A stretch of DNA of 51,316 bases from a virus: IMG/VR virus record IMGVR_UViG_3300030101_000538, positions 1 through 51,316 of that record. One strand, given 5' to 3'. The stretch's first letter is position 1, and every line of letters starts with the position of its first letter. Made by a program: the position numbers and the translations under genes. A model generated the notes under the pieces. It was not told the DNA's origin and ran no database searches. It saw only the letters and a list, made by a program, of their open reading frames with translations. This document shows, piece by piece, positions 7,989 to 17,544 of this stretch.

Positions 7989-10280
7989 ATGGGCGTTTTA
8001 GATTTCTTTTTTGGTAGAACAAAACCAACACCAACTACAACAACTACTGTTCAGTCAAGCAAGCTTCCTGAAGAGATTGCTCCTTATGTAACACAGGTTC
8101 TTGAAGAAGCTCAGAAGCAATATGAAATTGCTAGAGATAAAGGATATGAACCCTATCCTGGTGAAACCATTGCACCTAGAACTCAAGAAGAAATAGATGC
8201 AATTGCTGGATTACGTGGATTAGTAGGTGGACAAGAAAAATATCTAACAGAAGCAGAAGAATCATTACGTGGTATACCTACAGAGTTTACAGCAGAAGCA
8301 GCACAAAAGTTTATGAGTCCCTATCAACAAGCTGTTACTGATATAGAGAAAAGAAAAGCTCAAGAAGATTTTCAACGTAGGATTATGCCACAGTTTGAAA
8401 AACAAGCTGTTGATGCTGGTGGTATGTCTGGTCTTGGTAGCCGTGCAGGTGTACAAGCAGCACAACTTGGTAGTGCATTTAGCCAACAACTAGGTGATAT
8501 ACAAGCAAAAGGACAACAGAAAGCTTATGAGGATGCCTATCGTCAGTTTACTGATCAAGCTGCAAGGCAACGTGCCAGAGCTTCTGATCTTCAAGGTTTA
8601 GGATTAACAAAGTTTCAAACTGGTTTAGCTGAACAAGGTCTTGGACAAAAACTTGCACAAGCTGATAGAGCAGAAGCACAGTCAGAATTAGATAAAGCTT
8701 TTAAAGAATACACAGAGCAAGAACAATATCCAGAGAGTGAGCTTGCACAGTTATCTAGTTTTGTTTATGGTAATCCATTCTTACAAACACCTGATAGAAC
8801 AACAACTCAATCAGGAATGTTACAGCCTACATCTTCAGTAGGTCAGGGTCTTCTAGGTCTTGGGTTAACTGGTCTTAATATTTATGGTAGGGCTGGTGGA
8901 TTTGGTCCTGGTGGTCCTAGCTTAAATAAATTTTTTAATCCTTATGGTAAAAAATATGGTGGTCGTGTTGTACAAAGGCAGGAGGGTGGTGAAGTACCTA
9001 ATATATATAATAAGCCACAAGCTAGTCCTGCTGAAAGAAGGGGCGGCCCACAACTAGGATTAGGATTAGGTAGTTTGTTTGGTTTTAGGTTTCCCCGAAG
9101 ACAAACTAATGTTATAGAGAATATAGATAATGCTGCTGGTTCTTTAAATGATTATAAAGAAGCTATGGATCAAGACATGTTAAATTTAAGAAGGGCTTCA
9201 GCAGGTATCTCTAGAACTTATAATCAAACATTTGGAAATCCACTACGATTCATTATGTCAGGATACTCGCCAGGAATGGAACAAAGGTCCACACAATTTC
9301 AAGAACAACAGGTTTTAGGAATGAAAGCTGGTGGAGGTCTACGTAGTCTGCCTGTTGTTAAACGTCAAGCAAGTGGTGGTCTAAGTGTAGCATCTTTTGG
9401 TGGTTCTGGTTTAGGTGGCTCAAGTGCTTTTAATGCTCCTAGACCTTCTAGAAATATTTTACCTACATCTGGACAATCTTCTTTTTTAAATACATTAAAA
9501 CAACTTGAAGGAACATATCCTGAATTTTCTAAATATCTATCAGGAGAAGCAGCTAGAAGAGATGCAGAGGAAAGAAAAACATTAAGAGAATCACAAATGA
9601 AAAGATTAAAAGAAGCTATGCCTCAACAAGATAGATTTGTTGGTTTAGCTGAAGCTGCTAGAAGAGTAATGGGTGCTGATCCATCTAAAGGATTTATTAA
9701 TGCACTTGTTGAAGGCATGTCTGGCCTAGATGAAGGACAAAGAGAAGCATATCTTAAACAAAAAGAACAAGAGCTTAAACTTCTTGAATTAGAATTAGAA
9801 GGTGAAGAGTCTGACTTAAAAGCTAAACAAGAAGCAAGAAAAGAAGGTGCAACTCTACCTCTTAAACTAGCAAAAATGGCTAAAGATTTAAAACCAGATT
9901 TAGCAAAATTAACTCCAACAGCATTAAAATATCTTGAAAATCAAGCAAATAAAAAATTTGGTATTTCAGTAACAGTAGATGATGCTGGTAATTTCCGAAT
10001 GAGAAAAGGTGAGAAATTTGTTAGTCCAGAACAAAGTGAAGAAGTATTTGAATATTTACGAGACGGAATGAGAACATATGCTGATTTACTTAAAGCTGGT
10101 TTTGACGAACCTTCAGCTTTAGCACGGGCTTTTCCTAAAAGTAGTAAACCTAAAAGTTCTGGTGGTCAAAAAGGTTCTTCATCATCTCAAACTTCTAATC
10201 CTCCCTCTCTTACTCCAAACGTAAAACCTACAAATGTGACAGGCATGATAGGACGAGTAACTTCTAAAACATCTGTATAA
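7989..10280 (+). CDS. Large internal virion/ejection-type protein (763 aa)
   Basis: Residues 1-260 are Gln/Ala/Glu-rich helix with coiled-coil character (EEAQKQYEIARDKGYEPYPG, QLGDIQAKGQQKAYEDAYRQ), as in phage ejection proteins. The middle is a Gly-rich linker with KYGGRVVQRQEGGEV, the GG-basic motif that marks many marine phage virion proteins. The C-terminal third is again a long charged helix (540-640). The combination of size, low complexity and placement before a 1,360-residue protein fits an internal core protein that leaves the capsid with the DNA. No enzymatic motif was recognised. Confidence 0.6.
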   Translation: MGVLDFFFGRTKPTPTTTTTVQSSKLPEEIAPYVTQVLEEAQKQYEIARDKGYEPYPGETIAPRTQEEIDAIAGLRGLVGGQEKYLTEAEESLRGIPTEFTAEAAQKFMSPYQQAVTDIEKRKAQEDFQRRIMPQFEKQAVDAGGMSGLGSRAGVQAAQLGSAFSQQLGDIQAKGQQKAYEDAYRQFTDQAARQRARASDLQGLGLTKFQTGLAEQGLGQKLAQADRAEAQSELDKAFKEYTEQEQYPESELAQLSSFVYGNPFLQTPDRTTTQSGMLQPTSSVGQGLLGLGLTGLNIYGRAGGFGPGGPSLNKFFNPYGKKYGGRVVQRQEGGEVPNIYNKPQASPAERRGGPQLGLGLGSLFGFRFPRRQTNVIENIDNAAGSLNDYKEAMDQDMLNLRRASAGISRTYNQTFGNPLRFIMSGYSPGMEQRSTQFQEQQVLGMKAGGGLRSLPVVKRQASGGLSVASFGGSGLGGSSAFNAPRPSRNILPTSGQSSFLNTLKQLEGTYPEFSKYLSGEAARRDAEERKTLRESQMKRLKEAMPQQDRFVGLAEAARRVMGADPSKGFINALVEGMSGLDEGQREAYLKQKEQELKLLELELEGEESDLKAKQEARKEGATLPLKLAKMAKDLKPDLAKLTPTALKYLENQANKKFGISVTVDDAGNFRMRKGEKFVSPEQSEEVFEYLRDGMRTYADLLKAGFDEPSALARAFPKSSKPKSSGGQKGSSSSQTSNPPSLTPNVKPTNVTGMIGRVTSKTSV

Positions 10281-10294
10281 TAGGAATAATCTAA

Positions 10295-13200
10295 ATGGCT
10301 CTAAATTATAATACTGGGTCTTTTGTAGAAATAGCTGAAGATTTAAAAAATCAAATCAATAGTAATAAATTAGAACGAAGTCAGATAGATAATTACTTAC
10401 GATCTAAGTATGACGTAACTGCTGACGAGTACTATGATGCTGCTGATGAAGCTTTAGAAGCAGAAGAAAAATACTTTGAGATGAAGGAGGAGTATGCTGA
10501 CTCTCCTTATTCACTCTTTGGAGTATTAGAATTAAGTCCTACATTTGTACCTGCTCATCTAAGAGATAAAGAAGTATCTGCACTACGCTCTTTTATGTAT
10601 GATCCTTTACGGTCTATTGCATCAGGTCTAGGAAATTTTGCATCTGGAGTTGTTGAAACAGGAGAAATGGTATTACCTGAAAAGATTACAAAACCTATAG
10701 GAGAGGTTGCCGATAAAATAGATGATAGTCTTTCAGATAATAAAGTTTATCAAGCACTTCAAGAAACTTTTGATCCAAAGGTTAATTTAGGTGAAGAAAT
10801 AGTTGGAGAGTTAGCTGGTATATTTACTGTTGGTGGTGCATTAACAAAAGGTATTACAAAGGCTGCTCCTGCTTTAGCTAAAAGAGAGCTTAAAACTTTA
10901 GGTGGAGCAATACCTACTGTTGCAGGATTTACAGCAGCAGATATTATTGTTACAGATAAAAATGAAAACTTAGCTAATATGATCTTAGAAACTTTTCCAG
11001 GTGGTGAGGGTGTAGTTTATGATCTGTTAGATAAGATAGCTATTAATCCAGATGATGCTGACTCTGTAAAACTATTTAAGAAAGCTATTGAAGGTACTGT
11101 TCTTGGTGGTATAACAGAGGTTGGTATTATTGCGGCTGCTCCTTTAATAAGAAAAGTAATGGCTAAAAGAAAAGCTGTTAGAGAAGATGGTGTATTACAA
11201 CCACCTAAAGATGATACAAATAAAATAACAGATACTGAAGTTGTAGAACGTCCTGATGGTACGTATCAACAAAGAGTAAGATTTAAACAACCAATTAAAC
11301 TTCTTACTCCTAAGTATGCAAGAGAATCTAAAAATCCTTTAAAAAGATGGTTTACATCTAGACAAGGATTAGATGAACAATCTTTTTTAGCTGCTGAAAA
11401 ATTAGATAGTAGTTTACGTGCTGCTTCTGTTAACGCAGAAGAATATGGAAAAGATTTTCTTAGAGTTCTTGAAAAAGAATTTGGTAAAAAACTTAATCAA
11501 ATAGATAAAGAAGATATAGAACTAGTCAATGATGCATTGGGTAGGATAGACCCTATTGATGAAACTGCTCCACAAGAAGTACTGAAAATATTAAAAAAGA
11601 AAAAGAAACCAACAAAAGATGAAAAAGATATTGTTGAAGCTTATCAACGTAAAGTTTTAAATGAAGCTAGAAAACGTCAGACTAATGCTTTAACTCAGTT
11701 ACCTGTAAATGTAGCTAATGAAATTACTAAGATAAGAACTGTTATTGATAACTATAGTAGAGATATTATAGATAGAGGTTTAACAGGAGGTAAAGAAATT
11801 ACTGCCGCCGTTGATAATAAAATTGGTTTGTATGTAACTACAGACTATGAAGTATTTACAAATCCTCAATGGGTAAAGCGCATACAAAATGCACATAAAG
11901 GTAAAGTAGATGATGTTGAAGCTTTAGAGATTATAGATGGTATACGTGGTTATCATATAAAAAGAAATCCGAAAGAATCCGAAAGAGGTATAGATGAGCT
12001 AGTACAAAAAACTGTTGATGCCTATAGTGAAGGTGAAGAAGCATTTATAAATTCTTTATTTCCTAAAGTTCAAAGTGATGGTCATGTTCTTGGAAAGATT
12101 ATGACAGGGCAAAAATATATCCCTAGTGATATTCGTAAACTTTTACGTCAAGTTGAAAATCCTACAAGTAGGGCAATGGCTACTATAGAAAAGCAAGGTA
12201 AACTAATTGCAGAGCATCAGTTTTTAACGGACATGAGAGATATAGCTCTTAGTGATTATGGTTCTCAACTATTTAGAACAGGATCAAAATTTAAATCTAG
12301 AGGCACAAAAACAGTTCGGCCAGATGAAGAAACTGGTGTAGCTACAGAAGTAGGAGAACAAACATTTACAGGTGAACTATCTGACATAGCAAATGATTAT
12401 ATTAAAACTTTAGGGCCAGATGCTAATCCACTTACAGGTATAATGACTACTAAAAGTTATAAAAATAAATTAAATAAAGGACTAGATATTCAAACACCTG
12501 AAGGTAAAGCTTTTAATGCAGTTTTTAAAACTACAAATGCAATGAATGCTTGGTTCTCTGGAGCGCAGACTGTTTTATCTGAATCTACTCATGCTCTTAA
12601 CGTAGGTGGTAACATGGTTATGACACTTGCTAACGGTAATTATATGCCGCTTACAGGTGGTTTAAAAGAAATGTTAACATATAATCCTACAATGAATAGG
12701 CTTGTCAATAAGGTAGGTGGAAAATTAAAAATTGATCCTGAAGAATATGCTGATCTTCAAAGAAAAGGTTTAGTTAATAGTGGTGTTAATCAAGAGTTTT
12801 TCTATCGTTCTCTTGATGATGCAGACTTTGATAAGCTTTTATATAATAAAAATAAACTTGTAAGGGGAGGAGCTAAACTTATTGATGGCATTGCTAAAGT
12901 TTATAGAGCAGAGGATGACATATTTAAAGTATATAATTACTATAAAGAACTAGATAGATATACTAAAGTTTTTAGTAAACAGTTAGCAAACAAATCAATG
13001 ACTAAGGCAGACATTGAAGAATATGCTGCAAGAATTGTTAAAGATACATTACCAACTTATTCAAGAGTTCCAAGATTTTTAAAAGCTACAAGACAGACTG
13101 GTGTTATTGGAGCCTTTCCATCTTTTACTGCTGAAAGTCTTAGAGTTTTTAAAAATAACTTTTTAATAGGTGGTCAAGATTTTCTTAGAGGTATTAAAGA

Positions 13201-14377
13201 TAAAAATACTGCATTAATGGCAGCGGGTGCAAATAGAATGGCTTCTGCTACAACAGTTGGTGTTCTTGGTACAGGATATCTTATATCAAATAATGAAGCT
13301 AATGGAATATCAGAGGATGATATGGGAGCCACTGAGGTAGTTGTTCCTCCATATGATAAAAATTCTACAAGACGATTTAACACACCAATCTTTCTTAATC
13401 CAAAGACAGGTAGTGTTGAAGTAAACTTTATTAATGTTAGTCGTACTAATCCTCAAGATGCACCATTAAAATTAATGAAGGCTATATATCAGTATGCAAC
13501 TAGTGGACAACCTTTAGATGAAAATCTTATACAAGATACTCTTTCTAAAGTAGGTAAAGTTATTGAACCCCTAGTAAGAGAATCACTAGCAGCAGAATTT
13601 ATTCTTGATTCACTTCGTGGAAGAGATAAGTATGGTAATGAACAAGCTTTTATGGATACATTTTATAAAGCTTTAGTAGAAAAAGCTGCGCCTAAAACAA
13701 TAATAGATATTTGGAAAGATACTAGAAAATTTAACTCTAAAACTGGTGTGAGTAAGACAGGATGGCCAGCCCGTTTTGAAGATAGTGTAAAGAAATACTA
13801 TGGAATTATACAACAAACTATAAACTATGATAAAAGTATACAGATGGTAGTTTCAAATAATGTAAGAGAAATAAAAAATATTGAAAGCAGTTTAAAGAAA
13901 AAAATTGGTGAGCTTCGTGAAGGAGTTGTAGATTATTCTGATCAAAATGAAATAAATAAAATAATAAAAACAGTAGATGATCATATGAGAGAAAGCTATA
14001 TTGCTCAAAAAAAATTAGCTCAAGACTTACATGCGTTTAAAAAAATGAGATACTATGTTAAAGGTAAAGGTAAAGACTCTATTAAAATAGATAATCAAAG
14101 TTTTGTACCTAAAAAAATGAATGATATAAAAATACTTGATATGCTTACATCAAATAATTTATTTAAAGAACCTAAATATGTTGAGGATGTGTTACTAAGA
14201 AATCCTACACAAAAAGGTGGTGTAGGTTATTTTTCACCATATCTTTTAGGAACAGGAACTGCTCAAATTTTTGAAGTAAAAGATAAAATACCTTCTGAAA
14301 TAGTACGATTAGTTGAAAATCGTTTAAATCAATGGAAAGAACAATCATTACCATTGTTAATTGAAGGTGAAGAATAG
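10295..14377 (+). CDS. Very large internal virion/DNA ejection protein (1360 aa)
   Basis: This is the largest gene of the window. The product is mostly helical. It has hydrophobic, Gly/Ala-rich segments near residues 170-215 (LAGIFTVGGALTKG) and 265-290 (GTVLGGITEVGIIAAAPLIR) that could be membrane-active, and a Lys-rich C-terminal part with coiled coils (about 1190-1260). Its size and place match the channel-forming ejection proteins of T7-like and N4-like phages. I see no lysozyme or transglycosylase signature, so the function is inferred from architecture. It ends in TAGTG, overlapping the next start. Confidence 0.6.
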   Translation: MALNYNTGSFVEIAEDLKNQINSNKLERSQIDNYLRSKYDVTADEYYDAADEALEAEEKYFEMKEEYADSPYSLFGVLELSPTFVPAHLRDKEVSALRSFMYDPLRSIASGLGNFASGVVETGEMVLPEKITKPIGEVADKIDDSLSDNKVYQALQETFDPKVNLGEEIVGELAGIFTVGGALTKGITKAAPALAKRELKTLGGAIPTVAGFTAADIIVTDKNENLANMILETFPGGEGVVYDLLDKIAINPDDADSVKLFKKAIEGTVLGGITEVGIIAAAPLIRKVMAKRKAVREDGVLQPPKDDTNKITDTEVVERPDGTYQQRVRFKQPIKLLTPKYARESKNPLKRWFTSRQGLDEQSFLAAEKLDSSLRAASVNAEEYGKDFLRVLEKEFGKKLNQIDKEDIELVNDALGRIDPIDETAPQEVLKILKKKKKPTKDEKDIVEAYQRKVLNEARKRQTNALTQLPVNVANEITKIRTVIDNYSRDIIDRGLTGGKEITAAVDNKIGLYVTTDYEVFTNPQWVKRIQNAHKGKVDDVEALEIIDGIRGYHIKRNPKESERGIDELVQKTVDAYSEGEEAFINSLFPKVQSDGHVLGKIMTGQKYIPSDIRKLLRQVENPTSRAMATIEKQGKLIAEHQFLTDMRDIALSDYGSQLFRTGSKFKSRGTKTVRPDEETGVATEVGEQTFTGELSDIANDYIKTLGPDANPLTGIMTTKSYKNKLNKGLDIQTPEGKAFNAVFKTTNAMNAWFSGAQTVLSESTHALNVGGNMVMTLANGNYMPLTGGLKEMLTYNPTMNRLVNKVGGKLKIDPEEYADLQRKGLVNSGVNQEFFYRSLDDADFDKLLYNKNKLVRGGAKLIDGIAKVYRAEDDIFKVYNYYKELDRYTKVFSKQLANKSMTKADIEEYAARIVKDTLPTYSRVPRFLKATRQTGVIGAFPSFTAESLRVFKNNFLIGGQDFLRGIKDKNTALMAAGANRMASATTVGVLGTGYLISNNEANGISEDDMGATEVVVPPYDKNSTRRFNTPIFLNPKTGSVEVNFINVSRTNPQDAPLKLMKAIYQYATSGQPLDENLIQDTLSKVGKVIEPLVRESLAAEFILDSLRGRDKYGNEQAFMDTFYKALVEKAAPKTIIDIWKDTRKFNSKTGVSKTGWPARFEDSVKKYYGIIQQTINYDKSIQMVVSNNVREIKNIESSLKKKIGELREGVVDYSDQNEINKIIKTVDDHMRESYIAQKKLAQDLHAFKKMRYYVKGKGKDSIKIDNQSFVPKKMNDIKILDMLTSNNLFKEPKYVEDVLLRNPTQKGGVGYFSPYLLGTGTAQIFEVKDKIPSEIVRLVENRLNQWKEQSLPLLIEGEE

Positions 14378-14733
14378 TGTTAGAACTAGGACCAAGAGAA
14401 CTTGTTACACTAGGCACAGTACTGGCTGGTCTAGCTGCTACATGGGGCGTACTCAAGACTACAATACGTAGTATGGTTAATGACCTAGAAGAGTACAAGC
14501 AAGAGCTTAACGACATTGCTACTAGACTAGACAAGGCAGAAGCTAAGATGGCTGTTGCTATTAGTTCTATAGATATTATGTCCAATGATATATTGTCTCC
14601 TCAGATATTGAAGAAGCAGTCAGAAAGAGATGGTGCAGTAGAGGAACGTCTACGTTCACTAGAAAAGAGTGTTGATAAATTTAACAATATGCACAATGGC
14701 TCACATCCACCTGTGGGCAAAGGAGTTGTTTAA
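14377..14733 (+). CDS. Membrane-anchored coiled-coil protein (118 aa)
   Basis: The start is GTG, overlapping the preceding stop (TAGTG). Residues 8-25 (LVTLGTVLAGLAATWGVL) form one membrane segment. A long coiled coil (30-100) and a polar tail with HNGSHPPVGKG follow. Such one-pass coiled-coil proteins next to a peptidase can be spanin-like or holin accessories. That is inference, and no lipobox or spanin partner was recognised. Confidence 0.55.
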   Translation: MLELGPRELVTLGTVLAGLAATWGVLKTTIRSMVNDLEEYKQELNDIATRLDKAEAKMAVAISSIDIMSNDILSPQILKKQSERDGAVEERLRSLEKSVDKFNNMHNGSHPPVGKGVV

Positions 14734-15110
14734 TGTGGGATTTTTTTACAGAAGACGAACTAAAGTGTAAGGGTACTGATGAGTGCAATATGGATGAAGA
14801 GTTTATGGAAATGCTTGTGGCTCTACGATATGCCTACGACAAGCCTATGGTTATATCTTCTGGCTATAGGGACGCTTCATATAATCAGGTTATAGGTGGG
14901 GCTAAGAACTCACCACACCTATCTGGTAAGGCAGTAGATGTTGTAGTATCTGGTAAGGATGCTTATGAGCTTATGTCTCTTGCTATGGAGAAGGGCTTCT
15001 CTGGTATTGGTGTATCTCAACGAGGACCACATGAGAGTAGGTTTATACATATAGATACAATGGACAACAGTAACATGCACCCAAGACCGTGGGTATGGAG
15101 TTATAAGTAA
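14733..15110 (+). CDS. M15-family peptidase (endolysin or virion peptidase)
   Basis: The 125-residue protein carries the Peptidase_M15_3 pattern SGYRDASYNQ...SPHLSGKAVDV...RFIHID. The zinc ligands are probably His62, Asp69 and His106. Such enzymes cut D-Ala-containing peptide bridges of peptidoglycan. There is no signal peptide, so export would need a holin, or the protein may be carried in the virion. It is coupled to both neighbours by 1-nt overlaps at the end of the virion gene block. A second wall hydrolase (SleB type) lies at 31788-32279. Confidence 0.85.
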   Translation: MWDFFTEDELKCKGTDECNMDEEFMEMLVALRYAYDKPMVISSGYRDASYNQVIGGAKNSPHLSGKAVDVVVSGKDAYELMSLAMEKGFSGIGVSQRGPHESRFIHIDTMDNSNMHPRPWVWSYK

Positions 15111-15676
15111 TGGACCCGTTAACACTAGCTGCAATTACAGGAGGCTTTGCTGCTGTTAAGTCAGCAGTGCAGGGTGTTCGTACTGCTCTTAATACAGCAG
15201 AAGATGTAGGTGCTATTGCTGGGCAGATAGATAGGTTATTTAAAACTCACTCAGAAGCTAAGAAAAGAATTGACTCTGCTTCTAAAGATAAGAAGTTAAA
15301 GAATAACAAGTGGGCAAAGTTTGTAAAGTTTAGACTCAAGGATGACGGTGACGACGAGACATCACTAGCTAATGTAGCAGCAGCCAAGCTTGCACAGAAG
15401 CAACAAGAAGAAGATATCAAAAGATTATCTATTGAAATTAATAAACGCTTTGGTGCTGGCACATGGGACGAGGTGTTAGAAGAACAACAGAAGCGTATAG
15501 AAGAACGTAAAGAAAGAATTAAGAAAGAGAAGGAGGAACAACAGCTAAAAGCAGAGCGCAAAGCACTCCAGCAAAGAGACTTATGGCAGACAATATTGAT
15601 TGAATCTGGTAAGATAGTAGTGGTTGCACTGTTTATAGCTGGTGTAGCAGCCTTTATATGGTATAATAAAGCATAA
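15110..15676 (+). CDS. Coiled-coil protein with C-terminal membrane anchor (188 aa)
   Basis: It is the last gene of the plus late arm. An Ala/Gly-rich N terminus (LTLAAITGGFAAVKSAVQGV) may itself contact membrane. The centre is a highly charged coiled coil (about 95-155, EEQQKRIEERKERIKKEKEE). One membrane helix sits at the end (IVVVALFIAGVAAFIWYN). This architecture is frequent next to phage lysis genes. A role in lysis or in the injection apparatus is possible but not shown. It converges on the small-terminase gene 23 bp away. Confidence 0.6.
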   Translation: MDPLTLAAITGGFAAVKSAVQGVRTALNTAEDVGAIAGQIDRLFKTHSEAKKRIDSASKDKKLKNNKWAKFVKFRLKDDGDDETSLANVAAAKLAQKQQEEDIKRLSIEINKRFGAGTWDEVLEEQQKRIEERKERIKKEKEEQQLKAERKALQQRDLWQTILIESGKIVVVALFIAGVAAFIWYNKA

Positions 15677-15682
15677 TGCTTT
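15668..15682. terminator. Weak bidirectional hairpin between convergent genes
   Basis: AAAGCA-TAA-TGCTTT forms a 6-bp stem overlapping the stop of the plus-strand gene, with short T/A-rich sequence on each side. It is the only hairpin seen in the 23-bp gap between the converging arms. The stem is AT-rich, so termination would be weak. Confidence 0.3.
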
Positions 15683-15699
15683 GTACGGCGTTTTAAGCC

Positions 15700-16206
15700 T
15701 CATATAGAGTATTCAGGCTCTTCTGGGTAGGGTAGGTCCACAGACCCTAGAGATGCTCCCTCCTCGTCGCTCTCTAACGGTAAATCCTCGAAGAAGTGGT
15801 GTGCAAAATCACATTTCTCTAGCAGAGCTACAACTTTCTCATAACCTAGTACATTTAGGCACCCTATGATGGCAACCTCTAGGGTGTCTTTGTCTGTTGA
15901 TATTTTACTATCACTATTTGCACCACGTATCCTAGATAAAAGTTCAAGTGCTTTGATTGCACTGTTGGTATGTCCATTTGCTTTTGCAAATTCGTACTGG
16001 CTTTCCATCTCCTTGATAACATCAACGTCTGTTTCTAGTTCTTGTTCTAATTCATGAACACGATCTATAACTTCTTGCTTCTGCAAGAGACGATAGCCCT
16101 GGTTGTATGCAGACTCTGCTGCATAGCCAGCCGCCTTTGCTGCTTCCGTGGCGTTACGGTGTAGCACATAGGCTTGTGAGAACTTTTCTTGTTTCTCATT
16201 TAACAT
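15700..16206 (-). CDS. Terminase small subunit
   Basis: This 168-residue protein has the Terminase_2 start: LNEKQEKFSQAYVLHRNATE, then AAKAAGYA, a helix-turn-helix used to recognise phage DNA. A helical oligomerisation region follows (VIDRVHELEQELETDVDVIK). The C-terminal tail is acidic (LPLESDEEG...YPEEPEYSI), as is usual for contact with the large subunit. It sits on the opposite strand and about 24 kb from the large subunit gene, which is unusual. It is the last gene of the minus arm. Confidence 0.85.
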   Translation of the reverse strand: MLNEKQEKFSQAYVLHRNATEAAKAAGYAAESAYNQGYRLLQKQEVIDRVHELEQELETDVDVIKEMESQYEFAKANGHTNSAIKALELLSRIRGANSDSKISTDKDTLEVAIIGCLNVLGYEKVVALLEKCDFAHHFFEDLPLESDEEGASLGSVDLPYPEEPEYSI

Positions 16207-16301
16207 TATTTATTTTTCCCTGATAGGTACTTTGGTTGATCCTTACCTTTTATTTTTTTGTTAAACCAATTTATAATCTTAGTATATAAATTATTTAACA
16301 T
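16206..16301 (-). CDS. Tiny basic protein (31 aa)
   Basis: The ATG at 16301 lies inside the end of the upstream membrane-protein gene. The TAA (16206-16208) shares a base with the ATG of the small-terminase gene. The product, MLNNLYTKIINWFNKKIKGK then DQPKYLSGKNK, is an amphipathic basic helix followed by a polar tail. The tight overlaps at both ends and the absence of any other gene in the gap support a real gene. Function unknown. Confidence 0.5.
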   Translation of the reverse strand: MLNNLYTKIINWFNKKIKGKDQPKYLSGKNK

Positions 16302-16542
16302 AGTATGTTATCAATCCATTTGACATGAGTGCTAGTGTTACAGCATTAATAACAATCAATGCTCTATCATTCCATAGTATACCAACAATAAACCAACCAA
16401 GCATACCAATTGCATGAAAGATAAGATTGGCTGGAAAAATATTATTACTTGTTAATATAACACCTATTATTAATAAGAAAGACGCTACCCATTTAATATA
16501 CCAGTCTAGTGTGTGTATGGGTGTCTTCTTATCTACCTTCAT
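16291..16542 (-). CDS. Small membrane protein (83 aa)
   Basis: It has three probable membrane helices: about 14-31 (WVASFLLIIGVILTSN), 38-56 (LIFHAIGMLGWFIVGILW) and 61-78. A short cytoplasmic N terminus (MKVDKKTPIHTLDWYIK) precedes them. The start overlaps the stop of the cupin gene by 4 nt. It lies near the holin gene, so a membrane or lysis role is possible. The family was not recognised. Confidence 0.6.
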   Translation of the reverse strand: MKVDKKTPIHTLDWYIKWVASFLLIIGVILTSNNIFPANLIFHAIGMLGWFIVGILWNDRALIVINAVTLALMSNGLITYYVK

Positions 16543-16880
16543 AGAGAGCCTACTGTTTCTCTTTCTATGTCGTTATGGTCAAACTCTGCCCAGTATAACT
16601 CAAATGCCTCACCACCTTCTACACCTTCAAACTGATGGTACTCTCCAGGCTTTACAGTTGTCCAGTCTCCAGGCTCTAGCACTGTCTCATCTACTAGATC
16701 ATAGTCATTCTTCCATACTTTAATTTTAAGGACACCTTCTGTTACATAGAAGCCATTCCATTTGTATTTATGTTTATGTTTGCTGCATGTACTGCCTTCT
16801 TTAAATTCAATTCTATGAAATTCTAGAACACCATTACCAAAAATAAATTCTGTTTCTCCCCATACCTTACCTGCTTTCAT
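16539..16880 (-). CDS. Cupin-domain protein
   Basis: The 113-residue single-domain cupin has motif 1 around HKHKYKWNGFYVTEGVLKI (metal-ligand candidates His35, His37) and motif 2 around LEPGDWTTVKPGEYHQF (His82). This arrangement resembles sugar-phosphate isomerase C-terminal cupins and WxcM-type sugar enzymes. With a methyltransferase and glycosyltransferase upstream, it may modify an activated sugar. The substrate cannot be read from sequence. It is coupled to both neighbours by overlaps. Confidence 0.75.
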   Translation of the reverse strand: MKAGKVWGETEFIFGNGVLEFHRIEFKEGSTCSKHKHKYKWNGFYVTEGVLKIKVWKNDYDLVDETVLEPGDWTTVKPGEYHQFEGVEGGEAFELYWAEFDHNDIERETVGSL

Positions 16881-17134
16881 TATGTAATCCTCTGCATGTC
16901 ATCTATAAATTTTTTCTCAACACAATTTATATCTTTAACAGATGCTTCTCCTTCGGGATATTGTTTTCTAGCAAACTCTTTTAATATAACAACATTCCTA
17001 TTAACATGTTCAAAACATTCTTCTTGTGTTTTAAAAAGTAAGGGTTGACTTTGATATTGATTTACAATAATAGCATTACTTAAATGTTTAAGCGGATCAG
17101 CAAAAAACATTGTTATTAAAATCATATATGTCAT
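16880..17134 (-). CDS. Small hypothetical protein with hydrophobic N terminus (84 aa)
   Basis: The first 12 residues (MTYMILITMFFA) are hydrophobic and could be a short signal or anchor. The rest has two cysteines (ECFEHV, NCVEKKF) spaced as for a disulfide, suggesting a periplasmic fold. The start lies 1 nt after the holin gene and the stop overlaps the cupin start. Function unknown. Confidence 0.5.
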   Translation of the reverse strand: MTYMILITMFFADPLKHLSNAIIVNQYQSQPLLFKTQEECFEHVNRNVVILKEFARKQYPEGEASVKDINCVEKKFIDDMQRIT

Positions 17135-17135
17135 A

Positions 17136-17543
17136 TTATTTCTTCTTCATGTTATTACGTTGTACGCCTTTCCACTTCTCAGCAGTACGCATACCACCAA
17201 GTCCAAGTAAAGCAAGGGTTAAAGACATAAGACCCTCAGTCTCAATATAAGGTAGTACTATATCTGCACCACTAAGTGCAATACCCCATACTGCTACAGG
17301 TTGTAGAACAAACTGCCATGCCAAACCAAAGGCACATATCCACATGATGGCTGGCCTAGCACCAGCAACAAAGATAGATGGCGACTTAGCTTGCTCAATG
17401 TTTGCCTGTGCTTGTGCTAGATCAAGTGATATCATCTGTTGTTTAAGCTCTGCATTAAGCTTAGTCTTTAGGTCTTTATCCTCAACAAACTTATCAAGGA
17501 CTTTACCTGCTACTCCAATAACTGAATCTGCTAATCCTAGCAT
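17136..17543 (-). CDS. Holin, GTA three-TM type
   Basis: The 135-residue protein matches the 'holin of 3TMs, for gene-transfer release' pattern. It has a charged helical N terminus (KVLDKFVEDKDLKTKLNAEL), then AKSPSIFVAGARPAIMWICA, FGLAWQFVLQPVAVWG and a third hydrophobic segment LMSLTLALLGLGGMRTAEKW. It would permeabilise the inner membrane at the end of infection. It is known from alphaproteobacterial gene-transfer agents and phages, which hints at the host class. It lies away from the M15 peptidase but on the same arm as the SleB hydrolase. Confidence 0.8.
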   Translation of the reverse strand: MLGLADSVIGVAGKVLDKFVEDKDLKTKLNAELKQQMISLDLAQAQANIEQAKSPSIFVAGARPAIMWICAFGLAWQFVLQPVAVWGIALSGADIVLPYIETEGLMSLTLALLGLGGMRTAEKWKGVQRNNMKKK

Positions 17544-17544
17544 C

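Noticed and set aside
16427-16723. 98-codon plus-strand frame
   Set aside because: It is antisense to the membrane-protein and cupin genes, which have family signals and overlaps.
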